Positions 1-7,911 of a stretch of 64,000 nt of DNA are shown here, in pieces; position 1 is the first letter of the stretch, and each line of letters opens with the position of its first letter. Both the position numbers and the translations under genes were made by a program. Location of the stretch: the NCBI RefSeq assembly GCF_024343615.1, contig NZ_RJUB01000011.1:1-64000 (forward strand), given 5' to 3'. The notes under the pieces are model-generated. The model searched no databases. It was not told the DNA's origin and saw nothing but the letters and a program-made list of their open reading frames with translations. The stretch comes from Ferruginibacter sp. HRS2-29 (GTDB taxonomy: Bacteria > Bacteroidota > Bacteroidia > Chitinophagales > Chitinophagaceae).

Positions 1-72
1 AGACGGGAAGAAAGCAAAAGCCCCCAAAATATTTGGAGGCTCATATAATTTTCTTCCCGTCTTCCCGGCAAA
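1..72. repeat. inverted pair of the GCCGGGAAGACGGGAAGAA-type repeat
   Basis: The window opens inside one copy of the repeat (AGACGGGAAGAA at 1-12) and an inverted copy lies at 51-70. The two arms enclose a smaller hairpin (GCC-CCAAA around 21-27 with TTTGG-GGC at 33-40). The same sequence occurs in tandem at 58402-58641. Placed just after the stop of the DUF2911 gene, the structure could also act as a terminator, but there is no clear T-run. The left arm is cut by the window edge. Confidence 0.75.
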
Positions 73-74
73 AA

Positions 75-905
75 TCATTTTAGTTTCTTCTGCAGGTCCT
101 GGTTCATTTTTACATATGCATCATTCTTTGCGGCAGCAGCAAGTTCCAGCGATTTTTGTGAGCTGGCCAATGCACCGGCTTTGTCGCCCATTTCCTGCTG
201 GATCTTTGCTTTGTACAGAAATATCCAGAAAGCTTTTCCATTTTCTTCGGTTGCTTTTGTAGCATATTCCAATGCTTTCGGCAGGTTCTTTTCGTACTCG
301 TTGTAATACTGTGCGGCTTCCCAGTACGGTTTTTTCTCCGACTGCAATCCTGCTTCGATCTGTGCTTTTACTTTGGACCTGAAGCTGGCCGTTACCGGTA
401 TGGTAACCGATGTTTTGTCCCACATGAGCGTGATGCCACAGCTTTCAGGTTTTACATTATCAAATTGAATGGTAAAAGTTTCTACCCGGTTTTTCAATTT
501 TGAAGGCACTACTTTAAAACGCAGCACATCGTCCGTTTCTTTATATCCTTCCAGGCCGCCGTTGTTAAATCCTTTGTTGATGATGATCTCCCAGGTGTCG
601 ATGTTGGGGATGGTGTAGATGGCATAAGAACCTGTATCGAGTTTTTTGCCTGCCAGTTCTACGGGTTCTGTCAGCGTGATTTTGGTTGCCTTGTTGGCAC
701 CGGTGCGCCACATTTTACCAAATGCTTCCAGTCCGCCAAAGATGGTACGGCCTTTCACACCAGGCCTCGAATATACGATCTCAATGGAGCCGATGCCGAA
801 ATCCTGTTTGATGGTTTGTGTAGGCGATGGCGCCGGAAATTTGACCTGGGCATTCGCGAAGGCAAATGAGGCAAGAAGGGCGAGGGATGTAAATAATTTT
901 TTCAT
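75..905 (-). CDS. DUF2911 domain secreted protein
   Basis: A 276-residue exported protein. Residues 1-19 form a signal peptide ending in ANA before QVKFP. Residues about 22-175 match the DUF2911 pattern known in Bacteroidota: a SPTQTIKQDFG start, YSRPGVKGR, and a W-RTGANKAT motif near residues 66-73. Residues 195-275 are helical and TPR-like (a PKALEYATKATEENGKAF stretch), as is common in this family. The molecular function of DUF2911 is not established. The gene lies alone on the minus strand, with its 3' end next to an inverted repeat. The start is fixed by the signal peptide. Confidence 0.85.
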   Translation of the reverse strand: MKKLFTSLALLASFAFANAQVKFPAPSPTQTIKQDFGIGSIEIVYSRPGVKGRTIFGGLEAFGKMWRTGANKATKITLTEPVELAGKKLDTGSYAIYTIPNIDTWEIIINKGFNNGGLEGYKETDDVLRFKVVPSKLKNRVETFTIQFDNVKPESCGITLMWDKTSVTIPVTASFRSKVKAQIEAGLQSEKKPYWEAAQYYNEYEKNLPKALEYATKATEENGKAFWIFLYKAKIQQEMGDKAGALASSQKSLELAAAAKNDAYVKMNQDLQKKLK

Positions 906-944
906 TTTTGTTGTTGAGAGTTTAGTTTATGAAAGAGATTAGAG

Positions 945-972
945 GTTTAGAGGTTTAGAAGTTTAGAAGTTC
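945..972. repeat. degenerate GTTTAGA tandem repeat
   Basis: Several near-identical GTTTAGA/GGTTTAGAAG units follow one another upstream of the DUF2911 gene. The same word builds the long inverted repeat at 41401-41522, so this is a dispersed intergenic repeat family of the genome. Confidence 0.6.
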
Positions 973-1013
973 GCAATTTCAAAACTTCAATTAATTATTG
1001 CAACCCACATATT

Positions 1014-1099
1014 TTCACCATTCACCATTCACCATTCACTATTCACTATTCACTATTCACTATTCACTATTCACTATTCACTATTCACTATTCACTATT
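1014..1099. repeat. heptanucleotide tandem repeat, 12 units
   Basis: Twelve head-to-tail 7-bp units are present: three TTCACCA followed by nine TTCACTA, ending in a partial unit. The last full unit provides the TAG stop codon of the minus-strand gene that ends at 1095. Three further TTCACCA units occur at 50843-50863, also directly behind a stop codon. Confidence 0.95.
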
Positions 1100-1925
1100 G
1101 AAAATATACTTTTACCGTTTGATAGATCAGCCGGTTGTTCATCAGCTGGGATTGGAGGCTGTGTTGTTTTTCCGAGTAGCCCTGGAGCCCGAATAACCCT
1201 GCGGCATTTCCTTTATTGATAGCAATTTCGAGATACCCGGCAGAATTGAACAGCGCCAGTTTTTCCCCTTCGGCCACATCGGCGTAGGTTTCGCTTATCT
1301 TATCGATCTCTTCATCGCGTTTAAAAATAAGGTTGAAGCTCCTGCCCTTTCGTTGTTCTTCAAATTCTTCCTTGCTGATATTTACGATCACGTTTTCAAA
1401 ATTATCGATGAAGATGATCTGTCCTTCTATCCAGTTATTGCCGAGCAACGGCCTCAGCGGGTTCTTCACATGGATCGATACCGAAGCATCTCCGATCTCT
1501 TCCAGCTTTTTTCCTTTGATCAGTTCATTGAATGCCTGCGCAAAAACGTTCACACAATACAAGGTATTTTTCTGCTGCGATTTTTCGAGGTGCAGCGCCA
1601 CTACTTTCTGGGGCACTTCTTCCAGTATCATGGTGAGCAGGCCATTGTCGGCACAGCCGATGAAATGCCCGTCATGCTCGGCCAGTAGCAGGTGCTCGGG
1701 TTTTTCATCAAAAAGATTGATGAGCACCAGGTGAAAAGTACCTTTTGGGAAATTGCGGATGGCATTCCGGCATACATACGCCGCCTGCGGGTAATTGAAA
1801 GGCGAAAGCAGGTGGGTGATATCGATGATGTTGAAACTATTATTGGCTTGCAGCAGTTGCCCCTTAATAGCGCCCGGCATGAAATCCTGGATACCTATGT
1901 CGCTGGTAAGAGTGAGTAACGGCAT
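1095..1925 (-). CDS. SAM hydroxide adenosyltransferase / DUF62 family protein
   Basis: A 276-residue cytosolic protein. The N-terminal TLTSDIG motif (residues 5-11, with D9) and the pattern DITH-L-PFN-PQAAY followed by FPKGTFHLVLIN match the SAM_HAT (DUF62) family. Its members hydrolyse S-adenosylmethionine to adenosine and methionine; bacterial fluorinases are relatives. The C-terminal half (about 165-276) fits the family's beta-barrel domain. The length is normal. The stop codon lies inside a heptamer tandem array, so changes in repeat number could alter the C-terminus. Family assignment is confident; the substrate is inferred from homologues. Confidence 0.85.
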   Translation of the reverse strand: MPLLTLTSDIGIQDFMPGAIKGQLLQANNSFNIIDITHLLSPFNYPQAAYVCRNAIRNFPKGTFHLVLINLFDEKPEHLLLAEHDGHFIGCADNGLLTMILEEVPQKVVALHLEKSQQKNTLYCVNVFAQAFNELIKGKKLEEIGDASVSIHVKNPLRPLLGNNWIEGQIIFIDNFENVIVNISKEEFEEQRKGRSFNLIFKRDEEIDKISETYADVAEGEKLALFNSAGYLEIAINKGNAAGLFGLQGYSEKQHSLQSQLMNNRLIYQTVKVYFQ

Positions 1926-1966
1926 GCGTGTTTTTTAAATGAAATAATGAGTGAAGACGAGCGGCA

Positions 1967-2776
1967 TCATTTTACCAGCTTGCCGTTTTTGAAGAAAAAG
2001 CTTTTGGTGAGTTTGTCTGTCCATGCAGGAAAAAATTTGTTCATAAAAACCGTTTGTTTTCCTTTGAAGGTGAGCACCAATGTCCTTTTTCTTTTTTCGA
2101 TCGCCTTAAGTATATGTATAGCGCATTCTTCGGCGCTCATCAGCGACGATTCGTTGAGCGGGCTTTCGCCCTGTGCTTCCGATTTCCCGTTGAGCGCCGC
2201 GTTGCGGATATTGCTTTTTGTAAAACCCGGGCACACCCACATCACGTTCACCCCCTCATCTATCATTTCGGTGCGGATGGCTTCGAGCCAGCCGTTGAGT
2301 GCAAATTTGCTGGCGCTGTACCCGCTGCGCCCCGGCAATCCGCGGTAGCCGGCTATAGACGATACGCCTACAATGGTTCCTTTTCTTTCAATGATGGAAT
2401 CCAATGCCAGCTTGGTACAATATACTGTACCAAAATAATTGATGTCCATTACTTTTTTAAACACTTCCAGCTCCGCATCTTTCAGCAGTGTACGCATGGA
2501 GATACCGGCATTGTTGATGAGGATATCGATACCGCCAAATTGTTTGAAGGTAGATTCGATAAACATCTTGCAATCGTTGAAATTGCTTACATCGGCCACT
2601 ACGCAATGCAGGGGCCTTGTAGAATGACTGAGCTGCAGATCGTATAATTTATCCTGGTTGCGGGCGCAGGTAGCCACACGTGCACCCATGGGCAGCAGCA
2701 GGTCTATCAGTGCTTTTCCAATTCCATCGCTGCCGCCGGTGATGGCTACCACTTTATTATTAAAAAAATCGCTCAT
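1967..2776 (-). CDS. short-chain dehydrogenase/reductase
   Basis: A 269-residue classical SDR. The Rossmann cofactor motif TGGSDGIG is at residues 13-20, NNAG at 88-91, the catalytic serine near 139-140 and the YSASK active-site motif at 153-157. R40 after the second strand suggests NADP(H). The substrate cannot be read from sequence; the closest general type is the DhrS7/FabG-like oxidoreductases. It is transcribed away from the tRNA-Lys promoter region and precedes the DUF62 gene on the same strand by about 40 bp, so the two may be co-transcribed. Confidence 0.85.
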   Translation of the reverse strand: MSDFFNNKVVAITGGSDGIGKALIDLLLPMGARVATCARNQDKLYDLQLSHSTRPLHCVVADVSNFNDCKMFIESTFKQFGGIDILINNAGISMRTLLKDAELEVFKKVMDINYFGTVYCTKLALDSIIERKGTIVGVSSIAGYRGLPGRSGYSASKFALNGWLEAIRTEMIDEGVNVMWVCPGFTKSNIRNAALNGKSEAQGESPLNESSLMSAEECAIHILKAIEKRKRTLVLTFKGKQTVFMNKFFPAWTDKLTKSFFFKNGKLVK

Positions 2777-2875
2777 GGAAATAAATTATTAGGCAAAAAT
2801 AAGTTAGATATACGGCTGTTTACAAACTATTTTCAGAATAAATCTGAATTATTTTTAAAAACTTTTTTAAAATAA

Positions 2876-2906
2876 TTTGTTGCAATAAGTTTTTACCTTA
2901 TTTTTG
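2876..2906 (+). promoter_or_regulatory. Bacteroidota-type promoter of tRNA-Lys
   Basis: TTTG at 2876-2879 and TATTTTTG at 2899-2906 are separated by 19 bp. This matches the Bacteroidota consensus TTTG-N19-21-TAnnTTTG. The predicted transcription start is about 70 bp upstream of the tRNA. Confidence 0.75.
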
Positions 2907-2981
2907 CACTCCCAATTACAAAACGGGGTTACAAAATTGGTTGTTTTGCAACAGTGCAAAAAGATCCAACACGATAACGAT

Positions 2982-3054
2982 GAATTGGTAGCTCAGTTGG
3001 TAGAGCAATACACTTTTAATGTATGGGCCCTGGGTTCGAGTCCCAGCCAGTTCA
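2982..3054 (+). tRNA. tRNA-Lys (anticodon UUU)
   Basis: A complete 73-nt cloverleaf is visible. The acceptor stem GAATTGG pairs with CCAGTTC, the D arm is GCTC/GAGC, the anticodon arm is ATACA-CTTTTAA-TGTAT with anticodon TTT, and the T arm is CTGGG-TTCGAGT-CCCAG. The discriminator is A and CCA is not encoded. The 3' end is the integration target of the adjacent island: its last 14 bases plus two flanking bases recur at 11037-11052. Confidence 0.97.
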
Positions 3055-3056
3055 CA
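3041..3056 (+). repeat. attL core (16-bp direct repeat)
   Basis: TCCCAGCCAGTTCACA covers the tRNA-Lys 3' end and two following bases. It is identical to 11037-11052. Because the tRNA stays intact on this side, the element restores the gene's 3' end. Confidence 0.9.
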
Positions 3057-3077
3057 ACTAACAACACACAAATTATT

Positions 3078-3120
3078 AAAAGCCTTTAGACTTCATTGTT
3101 TAAAGGCTTTTGTGTTTTTA
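3078..3120 (+). terminator. rho-independent terminator after tRNA-Lys
   Basis: AAAAGCCTTTA at 3078-3088 pairs with TAAAGGCTTTT at 3101-3111, followed by a T-rich run. It begins 22 bp beyond the att core, inside the island, so tRNA transcription is now ended by an island-borne terminator. Confidence 0.8.
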
Positions 3121-3157
3121 GAACCTCCATAATTCCCCACTCTTCCACAAACTCCTA

Positions 3158-3199
3158 GGTAACCTTACCGGTAACCTTAAAATATCTACTGGTAACCTT
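3158..3199 (+). repeat. left arm-type integrase site candidates (GGTAACCTT x3)
   Basis: GGTAACCTT occurs at 3158-3166, 3170-3178 and 3191-3199. The first two are 12 bp apart, the same spacing as the pair at 10958-10978 near the other end. Placement between att core and integrase gene suggests arm-binding sites for the integrase N-terminal domain. Confidence 0.6.
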
Positions 3200-3402
3200 C
3201 TCAAATACAGAAAATATATTTTATCACCTCGGCACAATTTCGTACTTTTATGGTAGAAAGTTCTTTACATATTGTAAGTCAAAATTGGTAAAATATTATA
3301 GTTAAGGCACTACCCATTAAACTTTGCCTGACCTGTATTTGAGTAAGAATTTAATACTCAATCAGGCTTCTCAACGAGAAGCGATAATCAAATTTTGAAA
3401 CG

Positions 3403-4626
3403 ATGGGAAATATCAAAACCCTCTTTTGGCTATACAAGTCTAAAATGAATAAAAAAGGGGAAGCACCGCTTTACCTTAGAATTACCTCCAATGGTAAAAA
3501 GGTAGAAATAGCTAGTGGTTATTATCTTAACGATGCCGAATGGGATGCTCAAAGAAAACAAGCTAAGGGCAAATCTGAAAACAGTAAGTTAGTTAATAAT
3601 TACATTGCTATTACCACTACCAAAATTCTGCAAATACAGAATGAATTTTCTCTCTCCAACAATTCCAGTTTAACAGCGAATGTCATCAAACAACGTCTTT
3701 TGGGAGTGCCCACCCAAAAGAAAAACCTCTTAGAAGTATTTGAGTATCACAATGCTCAAATAAAGAAACAAGTTGGTAAAGGCAAAGCTTTGGGTACATT
3801 GAATCATTATGAAGTTTCTAAAGGCAAAATAATAAAGTTTCTGAAGCATTGCTATAATGCTACAGACATTGCCTTAGATGAAATCTCTCACAAGTTCCTG
3901 ACAGATTTTGAATCTTTTTTAAAGCTTCAAGATGGTTTAAGTAGTAACTCAGCAATGAAGAAACTTACACACTTAAAAACTGTGATCAAGTTGGCAATTG
4001 CTAATGAGTGGACAACCAAAAATCCATTCGGAAATTTTAAATGCACCTACAAGAACCCTACAAGGGACGTTCTTACCAAAGAAGAATTGCAATTACTTGG
4101 TTCTAAAGTGTTCCTTACAGACAGGCTAACTTATGTGAGAGATATATTCCTTTTTTGTTGCTATACGGGTCTTAGGTATAGTGATGTAGGCAAGCTTACA
4201 CCTTCCAACATCTATATTGGAGAGGATGGAAAAAGATGGCTTACAGTTGATACTACTAAGACTAATGAGCGATGCAATATTCCATTGTTTGAACAGGCAG
4301 AAAGATTAATTGAAAAGTACAAGGATAATAAAGAATGCTTGTATAAAGGAGTATTGTTCCCTATCAGAAGCAATCAAAAAATGAACGAATTTCTGAAAGA
4401 AATTGCAACACTTACAGGCATTAATAAAAATCTGCATTTCCATTTATCCCGACACACTTTTGCAACAACAATAATGCTTGCAAACGGCTTTTCAATTGAA
4501 AGTGTAGGCAAGATGTTAGGGCAAAAGAACATAAGAACTACTCAGATATATGCAAAGATGACAGATGGAAGAATAAGCACTGAAATGGCTTTAAACAGAA
4601 GTAAAATTGAAGTTTTTGCTTGTTAA
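3403..4626 (+). CDS. int: tyrosine-type site-specific integrase
   Basis: A 407-residue Bacteroidota-type tyrosine recombinase. An Arm-binding domain occupies about residues 5-55 (KKGEAPLYLRITSNGKKVEI), a SAM-like core-binding domain about 105-205 and the catalytic domain 220-400. Catalytic residues are visible: R258 in TGLR, H347 and R350 in HLSR, and nucleophile Y383 in TTQIY. The usual second histidine is replaced by Q374 in LGQKN. It should integrate and, with an excisionase, excise the island at the tRNA-Lys 3' end. It lies about 350 bp from the tRNA, as expected. The start ATG gives a full-length arm domain. Confidence 0.95.
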   Translation: MGNIKTLFWLYKSKMNKKGEAPLYLRITSNGKKVEIASGYYLNDAEWDAQRKQAKGKSENSKLVNNYIAITTTKILQIQNEFSLSNNSSLTANVIKQRLLGVPTQKKNLLEVFEYHNAQIKKQVGKGKALGTLNHYEVSKGKIIKFLKHCYNATDIALDEISHKFLTDFESFLKLQDGLSSNSAMKKLTHLKTVIKLAIANEWTTKNPFGNFKCTYKNPTRDVLTKEELQLLGSKVFLTDRLTYVRDIFLFCCYTGLRYSDVGKLTPSNIYIGEDGKRWLTVDTTKTNERCNIPLFEQAERLIEKYKDNKECLYKGVLFPIRSNQKMNEFLKEIATLTGINKNLHFHLSRHTFATTIMLANGFSIESVGKMLGQKNIRTTQIYAKMTDGRISTEMALNRSKIEVFAC

Positions 4627-4721
4627 AGATTTGATGACTACAAATAACAACAATCAAATTTTTAACCGTAGCAGCCTTTTGGAATTTAAACCAAAAGGTT
4701 GCTGCAAAAACTTTAAAAACC

Positions 4722-4997
4722 ATGATGAATTTGGACTTAATGACAAAAGAAGATTTTTTTGAATTAAAAAGCTTACTCAATCAAGTATTGGAAAAGGTAT
4801 CTTTAAAACCTGAGCAAAGTAAAAAATTTTTAACATCGAAACAGGCAAAACAGTTACTTAATTGTGGAGATACTACTTTATGTAAATACCGTATGAATGG
4901 AACTCTTCCTAGTAGTAAATTCGGAGGTAGATATTACTATTTGCAAGATGAAATAAACGAATTAATGTATAAAAATAGATTAATGAACGCAGCATAA
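4722..4997 (+). CDS. helix-turn-helix excisionase-like protein
   Basis: A 91-residue protein with an N-terminal helical segment (about 6-30) and a MerR/excisionase-type winged HTH at about 35-85 (TSKQAKQLLNCGDTTLCKYR, then GRYYYLQDEINEL). Such HTH_17 proteins regularly accompany Bacteroidota tyrosine integrases and act as directionality factors or local regulators. It lies 95 bp behind the integrase on the same strand and ends just before a strong terminator, so both are probably one transcript. A second in-frame ATG follows the first immediately. The excisionase role is inferred from family and context. Confidence 0.8.
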   Translation: MMNLDLMTKEDFFELKSLLNQVLEKVSLKPEQSKKFLTSKQAKQLLNCGDTTLCKYRMNGTLPSSKFGGRYYYLQDEINELMYKNRLMNAA

Positions 4998-5037
4998 TAT
5001 TCTAAATAGAATAGAAGTTAGTATTTGGATACAATAA

Positions 5038-5070
5038 GGTGTAAGTGCTATGCATTTGCACCTATTTTTT
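5038..5070 (+). terminator. terminator of the int-HTH transcript
   Basis: GGTGTAAGTGC pairs along all 11 positions (with G-U pairs) with GCATTTGCACC across a 3-nt loop, followed by a T-run at 5063-5070. It closes the integrase/HTH unit. Confidence 0.85.
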
Positions 5071-5965
5071 ATAAGATATATTCTCCCGAAAAACTGATTT
5101 AGTAAAGCAGAGTTAAAGTAAAATAAAAAAATCAAAAAGCAGGGCTAAGGTGGGTTTTACCAACCACCTGCTTAAGAAGAATATGTGTAGATTATCAGTC
5201 CTTATTTTATCGCTGGCCTTTGCTATTTTTCATAGAGTTTAATATTTTTCCGTGTACATGAAGAAGCTCGTACTCGAATATTAAACCCCTTAGATACTTT
5301 AACGTTATCAATGAGTTTTTAGGTCACAACCACTTAGGGAGAACTCACAGCGACTTATTTAGGGATTACCATCAGAAATCTTGCAGCCCTCGGTGTTTCC
5401 ACTTCCAAATCAAGGCTGATGATATTTTGTTCTGACATGGCCTACAAAGCCATTGTATTAATAGTTTTATTTCAACTTGACCGTTATCAGTTACGACATT
5501 ATTGATCAAGCGATTGATGAAACACTAATACAATATAAAGATAGGGTAAATATCTGATAATCAGTCATTTTAGAGAGACTATTTTAAAAGTTTTTTTCAT
5601 CAATTTAATTAATAAAATGTCTGCATTTAAGATATAATTCATTAAATTAATTAAAATTATATCTGGTGCATTTTATGACATTTTATGGGTTTCTATATGA
5701 AATTTTAGTCCTACAATTTAAGTATAATGGCTCATTTTATACTTTAAACCAGTTTGGAATATCATTCCTCCCTAAGATGTTTAAAGTGAATTTTAAACGT
5801 AACGAATTAAAAAAGTGAAGTTTTTGGAATATCCATCTTTATCAAATAAACTTAAAATATTTAGTAATCGCCCCTTCTCTCGTGTACCTGGCTACTTTTA
5901 AGAAATAACATTTTTTAACTAGACGAACTGGCATTTGTAGAAGTAAACTTTTAGATATATTAAGG
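5071..5965. other. gene-poor, inverted-repeat-rich stretch upstream of Gabija
   Basis: About 0.9 kb with no convincing ORF on either strand. It holds three inverted repeats. One is at 5137-5173 (AAGCAGG..GGTGG with CCACCTGCTT). One is at 5237-5286 (GTTTAATATT with AATATTAAAC). The third is a long imperfect palindrome at 5614-5684. A short open frame around 5470-5560 looks like a decayed coding scrap but lacks a start. The stretch could be a regulatory leader, decayed gene or structured RNA; sequence alone does not decide. Confidence 0.5.
5614..5684. repeat. long imperfect palindrome upstream of Gabija
   Basis: Outer arms AAAATGTC (5614-5621) and GACATTTT (5677-5684) enclose TGCA/TGCA and inner arms AGATATAATT (5630-5639) and AATTATATCT (5655-5664). 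The symmetry over 71 bp is too ordered for chance in AT-rich DNA. It has no T-run and is not a terminator. Confidence 0.7.
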
Positions 5966-5973
5966 TATATTTG
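5966..5973 (+). promoter_or_regulatory. -7 promoter element before gajA
   Basis: TATATTTG matches the Bacteroidota -7 consensus TAnnTTTG and ends 27 bp before the gajA ATG. No well-spaced TTTG -33 element is obvious, so the promoter may be weak or regulated. Confidence 0.5.
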
Positions 5974-6000
5974 AATACAAAAATTTAACCCTACCCAATC

Positions 6001-7911
6001 ATGTACCTAGCAAATCTGGAAATTCAAAATTTTAGAGGAATTAATAAACTTAATATCCAATTTGATAAAAGCTTGAATATTATTATAGGAGAAAATGGAA
6101 GCTTTAAATCTGCAATTATTGACGCGATCAGGATTCTATATAATTTCTCTAACACAAAAAAAGATATATATCTTGAGAATAAAGATTTCCATGTCGATTC
6201 ACGTACTCATATATTACAAGAAAATATTGAAATTAAATACCAATTTAAAGATTTGTCGATCGAGCAGCAAGGTGCATTCTACGAGTTTTTAATATTTGGT
6301 GAAAAAGCAGAAGATACTTTCGCTCAGGTAGTTTTAAAATTCCAATATAGAGAGAACAAAAACCCTTTAAGTAGTTATTATACTGGATTAATCGAAGGAC
6401 AAAAAGCAGATTATCAGAATTTTGAATTATTTCAACATTATTATTTAGATGCATTGAGAGATAGTACAAGGGACTTGTTAAATGCGAAAAATAATATTTT
6501 AGGTAAATTGGTAATGCGAAGGGTCAATAAAGAAGGTTCTAAAAAAAAATACGAAGATATTATAGAAACAGCAAATAAAGCTTTACTAGATCAAAGTGCT
6601 GTTAAACAAGCAAAGGATAATGTAAATACGAATTTGGAAGCAATCTATAAAACTGGAACAACAAATAATAAAATCGGGCTGCGATTAGATGAGCCTAAAG
6701 CTGAACCATTCATCAATACAATAAAACCATTTTTGCCTTTCAATATAGAAAGTTTAGAAGGCATAGGTTTGGAATTGCAGCAAAATAGCCTTGGGCATAA
6801 TAACTTGATTTACACGGCTACTATTCTTGGCGACGCAGCGCATAGAACAGAGGATGATAGTAATACCCATTTTGCACTTTTAATAGAAGAACCAGAGGCG
6901 CACCTGCATCCGCAATTACAGCTAAATCTGCTAAATTTTCTCAAAGAAAATATAAAAGAAAATACACAGGTTTTCATCACCTCACATTCCCCAACTTTGA
7001 CCTCAAAAGCTAAACTTGAGAATTTAATTGTTTTAAATTTAATAGCTTTAAGGATAGATGAATGCTTTAATGATAGATTATCAGAATCGATTGTAGAAGA
7101 CACAGTGAAAAAGGTTTTTTTAAAACAAGTTGATTTTAATAATCGAAAAGCTCAACTTGAGAGATATCTAGATGTCACGAAGAGTCAACTATTATTTGCT
7201 TGTGGCGCATTGTTCTTCGAAGGCATGACAGAAGAGTTATTATTACCCGCTTTTTTTAAACTCACTGGTAGCGATTTACAAGATCACAGGATTGAATTAG
7301 TAAATGTCGGAGGAACATCTTTTTACCCATTCATTCATCTATTTAATTCAATTAATCCCGCCAAACGAATAAACAAGAAGATTGCCATTATTACCGATGG
7401 AGATCAGTTTCCCCAATCCAAGGATAGTAAATATTCTTTTTTGAATTTATTAAAAGATGATTACCTAGAATTAAATAATTTATTTACAGAAATTACGACT
7501 GCCCCAATAAATTCTCGAATTCCCAACTTGATTTCTGCAAAAAATAATAATAACAATATTACAATTAAGAATTCATTCAAAACATTCGAGTTTGAGATTT
7601 CTTTCAATAATATTTCATCGAAAAAATCTAAAATAGAAGATAATTTTTTTGTTCAATTTGTTAAAGGAAGTGAGTCAGATAAATATAATAGTATAGTAGA
7701 ATATTATAAAGATTTTGATGAGGACTTAACGGAGGAACAGCATTTTAAAATATCAATATTATTCTGGAAGACAATTACAGGAAAAGTAGATTTTGCACAG
7801 GAATTTTCGTTGGCTATTTTAGGTAATATTGATAAAGCAAAAGATTCTTTCAATATCCCAATTTATATTGATTTAGCATTTAGTCATCTTGTAACACCAA
7901 ATTGCCTATGA
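6001..7911 (+). CDS. gajA: Gabija protein GajA-like: OLD-family ATPase/TOPRIM nuclease
   Basis: A 636-residue protein. The N-terminal SMC/OLD-type ATPase has MYLANLEIQNFRGI at the start, Walker A GENGSFKS at 30-37, Walker B LLIEEPEAHLHPQ at 293-305 and the switch histidine in ITSHS at 326-330. The C-terminal TOPRIM domain starts near 395, with E407/E411 in FFEGMTEE and D466/D468 in TDGDQ as metal ligands and a conserved lysine in TGKVDF. In Gabija this protein is a nucleotide-sensing DNA endonuclease that assembles with GajB. Phe precedes the Walker A lysine where Gly is usual. It overlaps the next gene by ATGA. The OLD-plus-UvrD pair in a mobile island makes Gabija the best reading. Confidence 0.9.
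   Translation: MYLANLEIQNFRGINKLNIQFDKSLNIIIGENGSFKSAIIDAIRILYNFSNTKKDIYLENKDFHVDSRTHILQENIEIKYQFKDLSIEQQGAFYEFLIFGEKAEDTFAQVVLKFQYRENKNPLSSYYTGLIEGQKADYQNFELFQHYYLDALRDSTRDLLNAKNNILGKLVMRRVNKEGSKKKYEDIIETANKALLDQSAVKQAKDNVNTNLEAIYKTGTTNNKIGLRLDEPKAEPFINTIKPFLPFNIESLEGIGLELQQNSLGHNNLIYTATILGDAAHRTEDDSNTHFALLIEEPEAHLHPQLQLNLLNFLKENIKENTQVFITSHSPTLTSKAKLENLIVLNLIALRIDECFNDRLSESIVEDTVKKVFLKQVDFNNRKAQLERYLDVTKSQLLFACGALFFEGMTEELLLPAFFKLTGSDLQDHRIELVNVGGTSFYPFIHLFNSINPAKRINKKIAIITDGDQFPQSKDSKYSFLNLLKDDYLELNNLFTEITTAPINSRIPNLISAKNNNNNITIKNSFKTFEFEISFNNISSKKSKIEDNFFVQFVKGSESDKYNSIVEYYKDFDEDLTEEQHFKISILFWKTITGKVDFAQEFSLAILGNIDKAKDSFNIPIYIDLAFSHLVTPNCL

Noticed and set aside
998..1219. 73-residue plus-strand ORF with repeated HYSLFTI
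   Set aside because: It is the translation of the heptamer array.
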